From the NCBI RefSeq assembly GCF_000189635.1, contig NW_002476536.1:1-64000 (forward strand): a DNA stretch of 64,000 nucleotides, in the 5' to 3' direction. The stretch comes from Tetrahymena thermophila SB210. Lineage: Eukaryota > Ciliophora > Oligohymenophorea > Hymenostomatida > Tetrahymenidae. Position 1 is the stretch's first letter, and each line of letters opens with the position of its first letter. Shown here piece after piece: positions 50,305 to 64,000 of this stretch. The translations under genes and the position numbers were made by a program. The notes below the pieces were generated by a model, which saw only the letters and a list, made by a program, of their open reading frames with translations, was not told where the DNA came from and ran no database searches.

Positions 50305-51834
50305 GAAATTTAAATGATAATTAAATAAAATTTGTAACTAATCAATAAATCCACCTTCCACCATTTATAATATATAAATACACAATTTTTCATGATAATT
50401 AAAATATCTTATAAATGAAGAAAATATGTAAAATTATATGAAGTTTACTAATTAATCAATATTGAGTCAATAAATAAATACAAATTTTTAATAATTTTAA
50501 ATATCAATTTTTTATATCTTATTGATGGATATTATTTTGTAACCAATAGAAATTTCACGCATTTTCTCATTCAATTACATATAAATTTATATTGAATTGT
50601 TTGCATAGATTTCATTCAAATGTTTGCTTTTGAATTTATTATTAAGTTTTTATCCATTATTTTTTCTTAATTACTTTATGTATATTTTTTTACTAGATTA
50701 TATATTAACACGCTTACAACTGCAATCATATTTTATTAAAATTATATATTTCTCCAAAAATCGTCTTGAAAAAATATTGTTGAATTATTATTCATGGCAT
50801 ATTTTTATTTCAAAATTAAAAAATATATTAAGTAAATTTAGGAATAAATTTCATAATAATATTCCTAATTTAATTATATGGTTAGCCCTACAGTCCTACA
50901 AAAAAATAATTAAACATTATAATCTTTTAAAAAATAATATTCCATCATAGAATAGCTTTTAAAAAAGTTATTTTTGATTCAAATATTGTATTGTTTATAT
51001 AATATGACAAATATTAACACATAAATTGGTTTATAAATTATTTTTATTTTCTTTTTTATAATTTTTGAAAATCAAATATTTATGATATGAAAAATCATTA
51101 AAAATATTTAATAGATTAGCTATTTGTTTTTATTTTTAATAATTATTTTAGAAATTATTTTTATTATTAAGAATAAATAAAAATATTTTCGATGCTTAAA
51201 TTTATATTAGATTTTTGTAAATATAATAATAATAAATTACTAAGATGAAATTTAATTTTTATATGATACATTAGTTCTTACTATTTATAAATGTAAGAGT
51301 TACTTTGATTTGTAAGTAAGTAATTATGAGTAAAAAATTACTTGAATTATATATTACACTCTCGCTTGATTCAGATTAATTATTAAGAGCTTTCTTTAAA
51401 GAAAATATATAATTTACATAGTTAATATTTATCTATTTAAACAAAAGTCATTATCTTTTTATTATAAATTGTATGAATTTAAGATATGTCTATACCTAAA
51501 TAAGAAGGTCTAGATACTTTTTTTTTTGAATCGTTTAAATAATAAATATGCTAAAACTATTAAAAATCATTAGAAAGTATAATTAATTTATTATTTAAGT
51601 AATCAGCTGAAAAAATAGTAAAAATTTTACATCAAATTACTAAATAGAATTAAATACCAATTATACAATTTTAATGCGTAATAGAGCTATAACAAATAAT
51701 AATTGTTTCTAATTACTTAATATTTTCTTACAAATCAAACACATATTTTTATATATAAACAATAAAAGTAATAATAAATACTTAAAGAAAAATAGATCAA
51801 ATAATAAACAATAGGTTTGTCCTTCGTTTTTCAT
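50305..51834. other. Spacer and 5' flank of paralog 2
   Basis: The part 50305-50580 is probably the ancestral 3' flank of the paralog-1-type gene. From ~50590 the sequence is related to the flank upstream of paralog 1. A 108-codon standard-code frame at 50624-50950 is hydrophobic low-complexity sequence without support. I see no real gene. Confidence 0.5.
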
Positions 51835-54800
51835 ATGAAAGGCAAGAAAAATGGCTAAAAATAAAGAACCTAGCAACCATAAGCTAAGGGTTCAAAAGTA
51901 TCTCTCTGCTTTGATAATTTTCAACTGAAAAAGTTTTATATTGAAGATCTGATTCATTTGATTCGTCCTTTAATACTTAGCAAAGTAGCATCAATCATAA
52001 TGATTATAATTAGTAGATTAACCATATTATCCTTTATTTATAAAGATGAAAGTTACTACTCTAATGGTCCTTATTTATGGCAAAAATAAAACGAGCAGCG
52101 ACTTTAAAGTATAGCTAATTATACATAGTATTTATAAGTATTTCCATTAATTGATTAATACTTCTAAAATATGAATCCTTATTATTCTACTATCTTTGTA
52201 TCTTTTACTTTGAATATTTTGTTTATAAGCGCTTTGGTACTTTCATTCTTTATAAGAAATTTAGAAATCAGACATATTAAATTATAATTGTAAATTTTCT
52301 GCTAGTTCTACACAACAATTTACAATCAATGGCTATTTTACGTGTCTTTAAACTCTGTATTTAAACTAATATCACTGAAAAATTCAGAATATCCTGCCTA
52401 TTTTATTGCTATTTCTTACTTAAATATCTTATTGACTATTGGAATCGGTATTGTTTTTTATATTAATAACTTTATTAATCAAATTAATTAATTTTTAACC
52501 ACAATCACAACTTTTAATTATACAAAAAAGTTATTAGGAGAACCATTTAGTTTAATATCAGTTGTTACCCTTACATTACAATTATTATTAATGATAAATA
52601 ATAAAGATATATTTTTTCAATTTATAAATAATAAAATTCTATGTAAATTTATATTTATAAACTATGTTTTCTATTAATTAGGATTCTTAATTGAAACACA
52701 TGACTTTAGTTGTTCTTTTAAGGAAGAAAGTAACTACTTGGCAAAGTAGTCTGACAATACCTTTTTACTGCTACTAGCCTTGAGGGCTATTTTAGTTATT
52801 TTAAACTCTTTTACAAGCCATAAAATTATTGTATTATACTCTACGCTATATTTTATCATTGAAACTCTTTTCATTTTGATGAAAGACTATTATTTATCAG
52901 ATCATATAAATCAAATTTATTCTTGTCTCTCAGCTGCGTCACTTTAAATTTGCATTTGCTTTTTAGTGGAAAATTTTATTTTTTAATAATCAGATATTAT
53001 CTTGATTAGTATAGTTACAGTACCTATTTCTACTATTTTTGTTTTAGAGTACAATAAAAACAAAAATGAGCAATTATTTCAAATATTTTTAAATATTGAG
53101 TCTCTATATGAGTGTAAAACTTACTAATTTTTAAAAATAATAAGGCTGATTATCCATTAGTCTAAGCTATGCTAAAATCATTATTTGTATAAAGGATAAG
53201 GAATTAACTACTAAGCAATTATTTAGGTCCATGAACTTTAATGCGTTTCAAATGATAAATCATGCTTTTGTTATTTGTATAGAGCTCCTGTAAATTAATT
53301 AATACTTACTTACTTTCATTTTATAAATTTTTAATAAATTAAATTATAAAAAATTCCTCCCTAATGTTATATAATTTTATTATTACTTTTAGATTTTTAT
53401 TTTTAACTTACATTTATTTATTAGTTATTAATAACATTTTTAATTATAAAATTAAATTAGGATACGTAAGATGGACTTTTACTTCAAGAACTCTCTGAAA
53501 GACATTTTAGAAAAGAATATATTGAACATATATTATTGGATATTATGGAAAAATATATTTAAAATACTAAAGGCAAGCAAGAAAAAAAAATGAATATCTT
53601 GAGGTTGTCACTTTTGAATTATCTTTTTGAGATAATTAACGACCCAACGAGAGCGCTTATCAATCTTTATCGCACTTAATTCTAATTTATTTTGAGTAAT
53701 AAAATAAAGGGAGCATATATGTATTACTTTTACTAGCTTAAAGAGCTTGTGATGAAATCTTATTAGGAAATACTTTTTGAGTCTAATATTGAAAATCAAA
53801 AAATAAACATGATTGGAGCTATTCTCTTTGATGAGAAAATTAATATTTGTAAAAAATAGCTAAGAGCTACTTTGATTCAAACTGGAGATTTCTATGATTT
53901 GTTATGTGGGGATTATATTCCTTTGAAACAATTAGAAATTATGTCTGTGCCTTTGATAACTCTTAATTAAGAGCTGTAAAATAGCTTTTTAGAACTTTTT
54001 CAAATTAATGCATTTGATTTAGATCTTCAATATTTGGCTAGTGTATTTATCTAAGTTCTAGATTTTTAGAGTAGAAAAATCTCAGATTTTCAAAAGTAGG
54101 CTCTAAATATTTTTAACAAATCTTAAAAGCTTAAAAAGCTCAAAGAACAGCAAAAAATTAAGCAAAACAATTACTTAACTGAAAATGTTTGTGTAGTTTT
54201 TTCATCGTTTTTGGAAAATGATTATATAGTTAACAAAGTTTCAAACTCCTTTTTCTAGATTTTTGGGATTAAAGTAGATGCTATTCTTGGTAAATAGTTG
54301 AACCTACTAGTACCAAATATCGTAAAAAGACATCACAATAAAATGATCTATAAATTTATTGATTAAGAATCGTTAAATATAGTTTAAAAAGGTATGAAAT
54401 TTTTATAATATTCTCTTTCCTTTCCATTCATTGAAATTATTCTATAATATAAAAAAGGAGAAAGACATGCTTTTGCTCTTGACAAAAAGGGATTTGTTTT
54501 CCCTATTACTTTAAGAATGAAAATTGAAATATTTGAAAATGATATTGGTGTCTGCGCTTTACTTTAACGAGTAAATAAATAAAAATCATATATTTTATTT
54601 GAAGAGGATGGTAAAATCACAGATTTTTCTAAAAAAATATTTATTGATATTTTTCAATCTTTGGATCCTAAAATAGGTAAATTGTTTAATATTTATTTTA
54701 GATTACTTTTTATGGCTAAATTTCAAACAAAGCAATAAAAGCAATATATTGGGAAAATATTTCAAAATTACAAAACAAAGAATTAATAATTATTAATTTA

Positions 54801-57800
54801 TTTTTTATTTGATAGAAATCTTATAAAATGCATTTAGCATGATACCTTCGCTTGAGGCAGTGATGGAGAGTAAGTAGTTTTATACCTAATTTTGCAGTAT
54901 TTTAGTGATTAAGAGAGAATTAATAAAAAAATAAAAGCAGCAGAAAGAATAATCATCTCCCACAAAGTCGATTAATAAAAGTGGTAAAAAAGCTTACTCT
55001 CAAAACGACGATGTTTTTTTGATTTAATTTAAGGTTGGAGTGAACACCACCAAAATAAATGTAAATATAAATTATGTTGAAATTGACTTTTACGAAAGAG
55101 AAGTAAATGAAATGAAAAAAAGAAGAATAATTTAAGACTTAAACTATCAATAAATACTTAAAGAAAAGCAGTAAAGCTTAAGTAACAATGTCTACTAGAT
55201 TCCTGATATGATTAATAACAATTCTGATAGACAAGCTACTTAAATATCTTACAACTAAGATTAAAGCCCAACTAAGGCTATGTAGAAAGCTTATTTTTAA
55301 GAAGAAGAGAGCATGAAATCAGCTGCTTTGTTTAGTCCTCTTAGAATTTAAAGAAGAACAAATAAACATAAAACAGATTAGAACACTAGTCATAATTATT
55401 ATTTGCAAGAAAATATTTCAAATCTTTTGTAGCAAAAATCTCTTTAAGAGGATCAAAGGCCTTCTTCTTTAGTTGAAATATAGCTAGTTTCTTTGTAATA
55501 AAATAAGCAATCAGAAGATAAATAAGAAATAAAAATGAATATGATCTCAAAGCTAGATGAATAAAAAACTGATGTACCTTTCTAAACTTTTAGGACCACT
55601 CATTAACTTTAAATCAATACAACATAAGAAGGTGAGAGCTTTAAATCACCCTGCTACTAAGATGGTAATGAAGGTATGCAATCCTTTAAGAATATTTAAA
55701 TAGATTAAATGGAGAGTTTGCAAAATTTTTCAAAATACAATCAGGACTTTTACTAAAACTAAGAAGCATCATTAAATAATTTAAACTCATTTCAAAATAA
55801 TAATATTATGTTCTAAGAAATCAGTAATTACTTAGTTCAACCTTAAAAGGCTATTTTCTATAATAACCTTAATTAAATTTATGATGAAGAGTCAGAGTCT
55901 TATGAGTCAAGTCTAAATGATAACAGAATAAATAGAATCAATTCGAGAAGCACTGATTCTCATGATGAAGAGAACTAAAAGAAAGAGTAAATGAATGAAA
56001 TTGCTAGTGTAAATTCAAGTAAATTCAGTTCAGTTGAGCTCATGAAAAGGTCTATGATTAAAAGAATACAATCAAAAGTATACACGAGAGGCTAAAAGCT
56101 TATGATTATTACAGGAATTCTAGCCTTTTTAACTTTAACTATTGTGACTATAATAATGTATTAAGAGAATATTAATAGCTTAGACTAATTTGTTTCATCT
56201 TTTTTGAAAATAGATGATGCAATTTACTGTTTTGTAGATGTTATGAATATATTAGCTTTGAATAATTACTCATATATGCTAGGGATTAAGAAAAATCCTT
56301 ATATTATTGATAACTTAGCAATATAAAAAATTGAAAAGAAAAATGTGAAAACAATATCTTATCCTATGGTCCTTAATGATTATAAACATAATTTAGAATA
56401 ACTTGTTTTACACAATGACAGCGAAGAATCTATTAATGAACTACAGAATAATCTTTTTTTAGTTTAAAAATTCACTATTGGCTTTTACGACGATTAGGGA
56501 AATTAATTGTATGTAGCAAACACAAATTTTACTCAAAGTTTGCAATACACTTTAATGGAATACTACTATTCTATTTATATGTATACAGTAATGTTTGAAG
56601 ATGCTTAAGAAAACTTTATATGGAATAACCTCATGGAATTAAAAGAAAGGACAAGGAACTTGCAATCAATTGTTAACCAATATGTCAACACACAATTTAA
56701 TAACATGTACAATGAATAGATAACTATTATCATATTGGTAGTTATAATTAGTGTTTTTATGGTTTTGACTATAATTCCTTTAAGCTTCATGATATAAATG
56801 CAGAAAGAAAAAATTATGAAACTCTTAGGTTCATTCCAGCCCTAGATACTTGAATTTCAAATAAAACTAATTGAATTGGCTATTTTTAAAATAGATAATA
56901 TCCATTTAGTTAATGAAATGAACAAAAGTGTTTCAGTTAGTAACAAATCTTCCAAAAAAAACAGCAAATAAATAAAACTCTTGATGGAATTGGCTCTTGA
57001 AGGGAGAGAAGACACTTAGACTAATTAAAGTGGCAAGTTCAATTAAGAAGTAAATGATTATATTCCAAAATACATTAATAGACAGTAAAACAAGAGAAAC
57101 AGATCTATCGCATCTTTTAGTAGTCTACCTAAACTTAGCTTCAAAATCCTTTTAATGAGTGTTGTTGCAATAATACTTTTATTGATTTAGCCATTTCTAA
57201 ACATTATTTAATTTAGCCCATTTTAAAGCGAATCAAAGGCTACTTTAGAAGATAGAATTACTTTAATCAGTATCTATTCTTGTTTAATTGAAAATTAAAC
57301 TCCTCATTATGAAACTTTACTCATGACAATATTTCAGTAATATCTTCCAACAGAAACTTATTATTACTTTTATATTTAGAACATAACTGATTAGAATTAT
57401 TAATCTATTTAATCAATATCCAACTTGACTTAAAGTCTGCATATTCCTAGATATAATGAGCAGAGATTTGAAGAATTTTACAAAACAATTCTTAATGGAG
57501 ACATATGCTCTGTAAAAGAATCATATCCACAATATTTTAACTCAAATGTAACTCATGCTGATTGTAACAGATTATTTGGTGGAATGCTGAACAGAGGATT
57601 ACTTCTTTCAATTAAAAAGGCTTTTGATACATTTTAAGAACTCTATGAAATGTATTCAATAACAGATTTAGATACGCTACTAAACGAATGGATTTTATTT
57701 CAGCACTAATACTCTTATATAGATTTTTTTTAATTTGTAAAAGTAATAACAGAGACTGTAAATGGAATTAGATAATACTAAAATCAGTAACTAGTTCAAT

Positions 57801-58021
57801 ATAAAGACTATTTAGAATCCAATTTATTCTTACTATTTATCATATAACTCATAATTATAACTCTCATATTCTTGATAGGATGGACTTACCTATTCTTTAA
57901 GTTTGATACCCAGCTTGAACTAACAAATAAAATGTTTACCTTATTCCATATTAGCTTACTTTATGAAAACAACTTTATCTAGTCTTATTTTAAATAAATC
58001 AAAATTCGTAGTAAAAATTGA
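51835..58021 (+). CDS. TmcB/TmcC-like TPR-PAS membrane protein, paralog 2
   Basis: Exons are 51835-52447, 52682-53289, 53461-54391, 54458-54676 and 54816-58021; introns are 234, 171, 66 and 139 b. The product is 1858 residues with no in-frame TGA before the stop. Exons 1-4 have exactly the same lengths as in paralogs 1 and 3 although introns differ, strong evidence for the model and for selection. The domain order is as in paralog 1: about eight membrane segments, an HELQCVSNDKSCFC cluster, a TPR-like NDPTRALINLYRTQ, PAS with FGIKVDAILGKQLNLLVP, a Gln/Asn-rich linker and four C-terminal membrane segments. Intron 1 is 78 codons long without TGA and in frame, so its retention would extend the protein. 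It lies between the truncated copy of paralog 1 and paralog 3, all on one strand, each with its own flank rather than an operon. Confidence 0.9.
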
Positions 58022-58620
58022 ATTGTTTGTTTGTTTATATTATTTCTACCAAAATGTATTTTCGAGTAAATTTAAAAAAGTTTTGTAAATATCATACTTA
58101 TAAGATTAGTTTTTAATCTAAATTTATTTTTGATAAGGATATAGATATTAGTAATTAAATTTGTGCAATTATAACTTTTATCATAAATAATATATAAGCT
58201 TTTTTGATAAAGAGGACAAATAAATGCCAAAATTTCAATTTCAATTTTAAAAATAATATTTTTTATTTAAAAATCTAACCTAATTAATATCTAGCTAGCT
58301 AGAGGTTGCCATACCATTAGATATTAATTAGGTGTTTAGCTATATTAATAATTCTAGAAAGTTGAATTAATATATTTATTAAGTAAACTTCTGAAGCAGG
58401 GTAAATAAATATATTGAATTAAATTATTAATTGGAATAAAATACAAATTATACAATTTAAATAAGTAATTAAGTAATAACAGATAGTAATTATTTAATAT
58501 TTATTTAGTATTTTTTAACAATTTAACACATATTTAATATTAAAAATAATAATAAAAGTAAAATTATTTATAGAAAAATAAATCAAATAATAAACAATAA
58601 GTTGGTCGTTAGCTATTGAT
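58022..58620. other. Intergenic spacer between paralogs 2 and 3
   Basis: The spacer is AT-rich. A short palindromic pair, ACCTAATTAATATCTA near 58276 and TAGATATTAATTAGGT near 58318, could form a stem with a ~25-b loop holding CTAGCTAGCTAGAGG. The rest resembles the 5' flanks of the other paralogs (AACACATATTTAATATTAAA, AATAATAAAAGTAAAA). No gene is seen. Confidence 0.5.
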
Positions 58621-61600
58621 ATGAAAGGTAATTTAAATGATTAAAAATTAAGAAATATTTAATCATAAACTAAGTGTTCAAAAATATCTAAGTGCTTTAA
58701 TAGCTTGCAACTGAAAAAGTTTTATGTAAAAGAGATGATTCATTTAATTCGTCCGTTTATACTTAACAAAAAAGTATCAATCATAATGGTAATAATTAGT
58801 AGATTAACCATACTTTCATTCATTTACAAAGATGATAATTATTACTCTAATGGTCCTCATTTATGGCAGTAGTATAATGAATAGCGACTTAAAAGTATAG
58901 CTAATTATACATAGTATTTATAAGTATTTCCTTTAATTGATTAATACTTCTAAACTATGAATCCTTATTATTTTACTATTTTTGTATCTTTTGCTTTCAA
59001 TATGTTATTTGTAGGAGCTTTGTTACTTTCGTTTTAATTAAGAAATACAGAAATCAAAAATATTAAATTATAGCTGCGAAAATTCTGTTAACTCTATTCA
59101 ACAGTTTACAATCATTGGTTATTTTACATCTCCTTACGCTCTGTATTTAAACTAAAATTGTTGCAAGATTTGGAATACCCTACTTACTTTATTACTATTT
59201 CTTACCTGAATATCTTCTTGACGATTGGGATCGGTATAGCTATTTTTATTAATAACTTAAAACTTTAAAAACCAAATTAATAAATTTTTAACCATATTGT
59301 AGACTATCCTTAAACTAAAAATATTTATTAAGAAAGCTATTTAGTTTTATATTAGCTTTTATTCTTACATTACATTTATTATGAATGATCTTTTATAATG
59401 GCATCTTTTTTTTTAATTAATAAAAAATCTTCATTTCCCAACAATAATTTCTTTTAATTAGGATTCTTAATCGAAACGCATGACTTTAGTTGTTCTTTTA
59501 AGGAAGAAAGTAACTACTTGGCAAAGCATTCAGATAATACTTTTTTACTTCTACTCGCTTTGAGAGCCATTTTAGTATTTTTAAATTCGTATACAAGCCA
59601 TAAATTTATTATCTTGTATTCGACACTCTATTTTTTCATTGAAATTCTTTTCATTTTGGTGAGAGGTTATTATTTATCAGACCATTTAAACCAGATCTAT
59701 TCATATCTTTCAGTTGCCTCATTATAAGTTTGCCTTTGCTTTTTAATCGAGAATTTTATTTTTTTAAAATCAGATATTATTCTAATTAGTATTGTTACAA
59801 TACCTATTTCTATTATTCTTGTTATAAAGTACAACAAAAATAAAAATGAGCAATTATTTCATACATTTTTAAACCTTGAGTCTCTTTATGAGTGCAATAC
59901 TCACAAATTTTTAAAAATAATAAGGCTGATTATCCATTAGTCTAAGCTATGCTAAAATCATTATTTGTATCAAGGATAAGGAATTAACTACTAAGCAATT
60001 GTTTAAGTTCATGAAGGTCAATGCACTTTAAATGATAAATCTTGCTTTTGTTATTTGTACAGAGCTCCTGTAAATAAATTAATACCCCTTTTATTTCATA
60101 CATTAAAAAATATAATATCAAAAATTCCTTCTGAGTGTTATTTATTTTTATGGCTATTTTATTATTAATTTTATCCAATTTGAAGTAACGTTTTTAATTT
60201 TTAAATTTAAATAAGGATATATAAGATAGACTTTTGCTGCAAGAACTCTCTGAGAGACATTTGAGAAAAGAATATATTGAACATATTTTACTTGACATTA
60301 TGGAAAAATATATTTAAAATTCTAAAGGCAAGCAAGAAAAAAGTATGAATATTTTGAGTTTGTCTCATCTGAATTATCTTTTTGAGATAATTAACGACCC
60401 AACGAGAGCGCTTATCAATTTGTATCGCACTTAATTCTAATTTGTTTTGAGTAAAAGAATAAGAGGAGCATATATGTTTAACTTTTACTAGCTTAAAGAA
60501 CTTGTAATGAATTCTTACTAGGATATAATTTTTGAGTCTAACATTGAAAATTAAAAAATAAACATGATTGGAGCTATTCTCTTTGACGAGAAAATTAATC
60601 TTTGTAAAAAATAGCTTAGAAATACTTTAATTCAAACTGGAGATTTCTATGATTTGTTATGTGGGGATTATATTCCATTGAAAAAACTAGAAATTATGTC
60701 TATACCTCTGATAAGTCTTAATTAAGAGTTATAAAATAGCTTTATAGAGCTTTTTTAAATAAATGCGTTTGGTTTAGATCTTCAATATCTGGCTAGTGTA
60801 TTTATCTAAGTTCTAGATTTTTAGAATAGAAAAATCTCAGATTTTCAAAAGTAGGCTCTAAATATCCTCAGCAATTCTTAAAGGCTTAAATAGATTAAAG
60901 AGCAACAAAAAATCAAGCAAACTAATTACTTATCTGAAGATGTTTGTGTAATTTTTTCTTCGCTTTTGGATAATAATTATATCGTTAACAAGGTTTCAAA
61001 CACCTTTTTCTAGATATTTGGGATAAAAGTAGATGCAATTCTTGGCAAATAGTTGAATTTATTAGTACCAAATATAGTAAAAAAGCATCATAATAAAATG
61101 ATCTAGAAATTTATTGATCAAGAATCTCTTAATATAGTTTAAAAAGGTATGATTTTTTTAAAATATTCTCTTTCCCTTAGATTCAATAATATTCATTGAA
61201 ATTATTCTATAATATAAATAAAAAAGGAGAAAGACATACTTTTGCTCTTGATAAAAAGGGATTTGTTTTCCCTATCACTTTAAGATTGAAAATTGAAATC
61301 TTTGAAAATGATATTGGCGTTTGTACTTTGCTTTAACGATTTGGCAAATAAAAATCATATATTTTATTTGAAGAGGATGGCAAAATCACAGACTTTTCAA
61401 AAAAAATATTTACTGATATTTTTTAATCCTCGGATCCTAAAATTGGTAAATTTTTATTGTTTTTAAGACAGATTACCTTTTTTACTATTTAATTTGATAA
61501 ATAAGCATTTAAAAATCTTTATTTTAACAAAAACTTTCAAAAATTTGTAAAACAAAGAATTAGACAATTTATCAAACAAATTAATTTAATTTATTTTTTA

Positions 61601-64000
61601 TTAAATAGAAATTTTGTAAAATGCCTTCAGTTTGATACCTTCACTTGAAACTGTGATGGAGAGCAAGTAGTTTTATATATAATTTTGCAGTAATTTAGTG
61701 GTTAATAGAGAATTAATAAAAAAATAAAAGCAACAGAAGGAATAGCCTTCTCCTACTAAATCTGATAATAAAAATAGTAAAAGAGCCTATTCAATAAACG
61801 ATGATGTATTTTTGATTTAATTTAAGGTAGGAGTGAACACCACCAATATAAATGTAAACATAAATTATGTTGAAATTGACTTTTACGAAAGAGAAGTAAA
61901 TGAAATGAAAAAAAGAAGAATAATTTAATAATTAAACTAGCTATATAATCTTAAAGAGAACCAGTAAAGTTAAAGTAATTATAACTTCCAGATTCCTGAT
62001 TTGATTAACAGCTACTCAAATAGGCAAGCTACTTAAATATCTTTCAACTATGATTTAAGCCCTACTAAAACTATGTTAAAAACTTTTTTTTAAGATGAAG
62101 AGAGCATTAAATCACCCACTTAGTTTAGTCCTTTAAGAATTCAAAGAAGAAGAAGTAACAAACATAAAAGAGCTTAGAGTGTTAATAATAATCATTAATC
62201 ACAATAAAATATTTCATATCTTTTACAGTAAAAATCACTTTAAGAAGATTTAGGGCTCTCTTCTTAAGGAGAAATATAGCTTGTTTCTTTGTAATAAAAT
62301 AAATAAGCAGAAGATAAACAAGAAATAAATATGAATTTATTCTCAAAGATAGATGAATAAAAAACTGATATACCTTTCTAAACTTTTAGGACCACTCATT
62401 AACTTTAAATCAATACAACATAGGAAGGTGAGAGCATTAAATCACCTTGCTACTAAGATGGCAATGAAGGTATAGAATCTTTTAAGAATATTTAAATTGG
62501 TTAAAGGGAGAAGATGCAAAATTTTTAAAAATACTATCATGAATTTTACTAAAATTAAGAAAGTTCATTAAATAATCTAAACTTATTTCAAAACAACAAT
62601 ATTATGCTCTAAGAATACAATAATTATTCAGTTTAAAAGTAAAAAACTTTATTCTATAATAACCTTAATTAAATTTATGATGAAGAGTCAGAATCTTAAG
62701 AATCAAGTCTAAAGGATATTAGAATAAATAGAATCAATTTGAGCAGTACTGATTCTCGTAGCTAAGAGAATTAAAAGAAAGAGTAAATGAATGAAATTGC
62801 AAGTGTAAACTCAAGTAAATTCAGTTTATTTGAGCTCATGAAAAGGTCTATGGTTAAAAGAATATAATCGAAAGTATATACGAGAGGCTAAAAGCTTATG
62901 ATTATTACAGGGATTCTTGCCTTTGTGACTTTAACTATAGCTACAATTTTAATGTACTAAGAGAACATTAATAGCTTAGACTAATATGTTTCATCTTTTT
63001 TGAATATAGATAATGCAATCTACTGTTTTGTTGATGTTATGAATATTTTAGCTTTAAAGAATTATTCAAAATTACTTTCTTCTAAAAAAAATCCTTACAT
63101 TATTGATAACTTAACAATATAAAAACTTGAAAAGAAAAATGTAAAAACAATAGAGTTTCCTTTGGTTCTTAATAATTATAAACAAAATTTATAATAACTT
63201 GTTTTACATAATGACAATGAAGAATCAATTAATGAACTATAGAATAACCTTTTTTTAGTTTAAAAATTCACTGTTGGCTTTTCTGACTAGGATGACTAAT
63301 TGAATTAAATAAGCACAAATGTTACTCAGAGTTTGTAATATACTTTGATGGAATACTACTATTCTATTTATAGGTATACAATAAAACTTGAAGAAGCTTA
63401 AGAAAACTTTATCTGGACTAACCTTATTGAATTAAAAAAAAGAACAAGGAACTTGCAGTCAATTTTTTACCAATAAGTCAACAAACAATTTAATAAAATG
63501 AATAATGAATAAACAATGATTATTATATTAATCGTCATAATTAGCATTTTTATGGTAATGGCAATAATTCCTTTAAGCATTATAATATAAATGCAAAAAG
63601 AAAAAATTATGAAACTCTTAGGTTCATTCCAACCTTAGATACTTGAATTTCAAATAAAACTTATTGAATTGGCTATTTTTAAAATAGATAATATCCATTT
63701 AGTCAATAAAGTTAATAAGAGTTTCTCAATGAGCAACAAATCTTCTAAAAAAAACAGTAAACAAATAAAACTCTTAATGGAAATGGCTCTAGAAGGGAGA
63801 GTAGACACTTAGACTAATCAAACTAGTAAGTTCAATTAAGAAGTCAATGAATAAATACCAAAATACATTAAAAGACAGTAAAACAAAAGAAAAAGATCTA
63901 TCGCATCTTTTAGTAGTTTACCAAAACTTAGCTTCAAAATCCTTTTAATGAGTGTTGTTGCAATAATACTTTTATTGGCTTAGCCATTTTTAAACATAAT
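58621..64000 (+). CDS. TmcB/TmcC-like TPR-PAS membrane protein, paralog 3 (3' end outside window)
   Basis: Exons are 58621-59233, 59462-60069, 60216-61146, 61227-61445 and 61609 to beyond 64000; introns are 228, 146, 80 and 163 b. The frame is open to the window edge, ~1586 residues, with no TGA. Exon lengths 1-4 equal those of the other paralogs. Domain order is conserved: N-terminal membrane segments, a His/Cys cluster (ending SCFCYLYRAP), TPR-like NDPTRALINLYRTQ, PAS ending VPNIVKKHHNKM, a Gln-rich linker and at least three of the four C-terminal membrane segments. The N-terminal half is closest to paralog 2. The large loop after residue ~1220 has changed most (GFSDQDDQL for GFYDNYGSQL). 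The last ~270 codons lie past the window. Confidence 0.88.

Noticed and set aside
50624-50950. 108-codon standard-code ORF (+)
   Set aside because: It is made of Leu/Ile/Phe/Asn/Lys codons expected from AT-rich DNA, lies in the duplicated 5' flank of paralog 2 and is not kept open in the related flank of paralog 1.
1-64000. Chromosome breakage sequence or telomeric repeats
   Set aside because: I looked by eye for the 15-b Tetrahymena breakage motif (core AACCAACC) and for GGGGTT repeats on both strands and saw none. A string search would settle it.

Overview
The window looks like ciliate nuclear DNA, most likely from Tetrahymena or a close relative. The sequence is extremely AT-rich. Long reading frames appear only when TAA and TAG are read as glutamine and TGA is the sole stop. 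Introns are mostly short and AT-rich (GTA...TAG), and (CAAA)n tracts sit just upstream of two start codons. I cannot tell from sequence alone whether this is germline (micronuclear) or somatic (macronuclear) DNA. The repeats and transposon remains would suit germline-limited DNA, but the intact genes fit either. Almost every real gene here is invisible to a standard-code ORF finder.

Layout. 0-5.3 kb: two minus-strand genes, a single-exon multi-pass membrane protein (63-1712) and a 391-residue protein with a Cys cluster and an acidic tail (4008-5269). Between them lies a decayed Tc1/mariner transposase. 6.4-10.0 kb: first copy (+) of a composite repeat element, with a unique left end, a tandem array of ~345-bp units and a unique right end. 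It is followed by an older diverged array to 11.3 kb. 12.4-18.3 kb: two convergent genes, a seven-exon coiled-coil/C2 protein resembling the CC2D1 family (+) and a Q/N-rich protein (-). 18.3-25 kb: no convincing gene; two copies (R1, R2) of a ~1.4 kb repeat. 25.0-32.6 kb: second, inverted copy of the composite element, with a tRNA-like SINE inserted in its array and flanked by a 13-bp target-site duplication. 32.7-33.9 kb: repeat R3. 34.9-64.0 kb: three tandem paralogs encoding ~1,850-residue membrane proteins with TmcB/TmcC-like TPR and PAS regions. Between paralogs 1 and 2 lie a third element copy (41.2-48.4 kb) and a recent, broken copy of the 3' end of paralog 1, which contains a 100-N assembly gap.

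How it works together. The three paralogs share identical lengths for exons 1-4 (613, 608, 931 and 219 nt) while their introns differ in length. They are therefore probably functional signalling or sensory membrane proteins that expanded locally. The composite elements, the SINE, the mariner fossil and the R repeats make this a repeat-dense, recombining locus. The left end of element copy 3 falls exactly where the homology between paralog 1 and its truncated copy stops, which links the element to that duplication.
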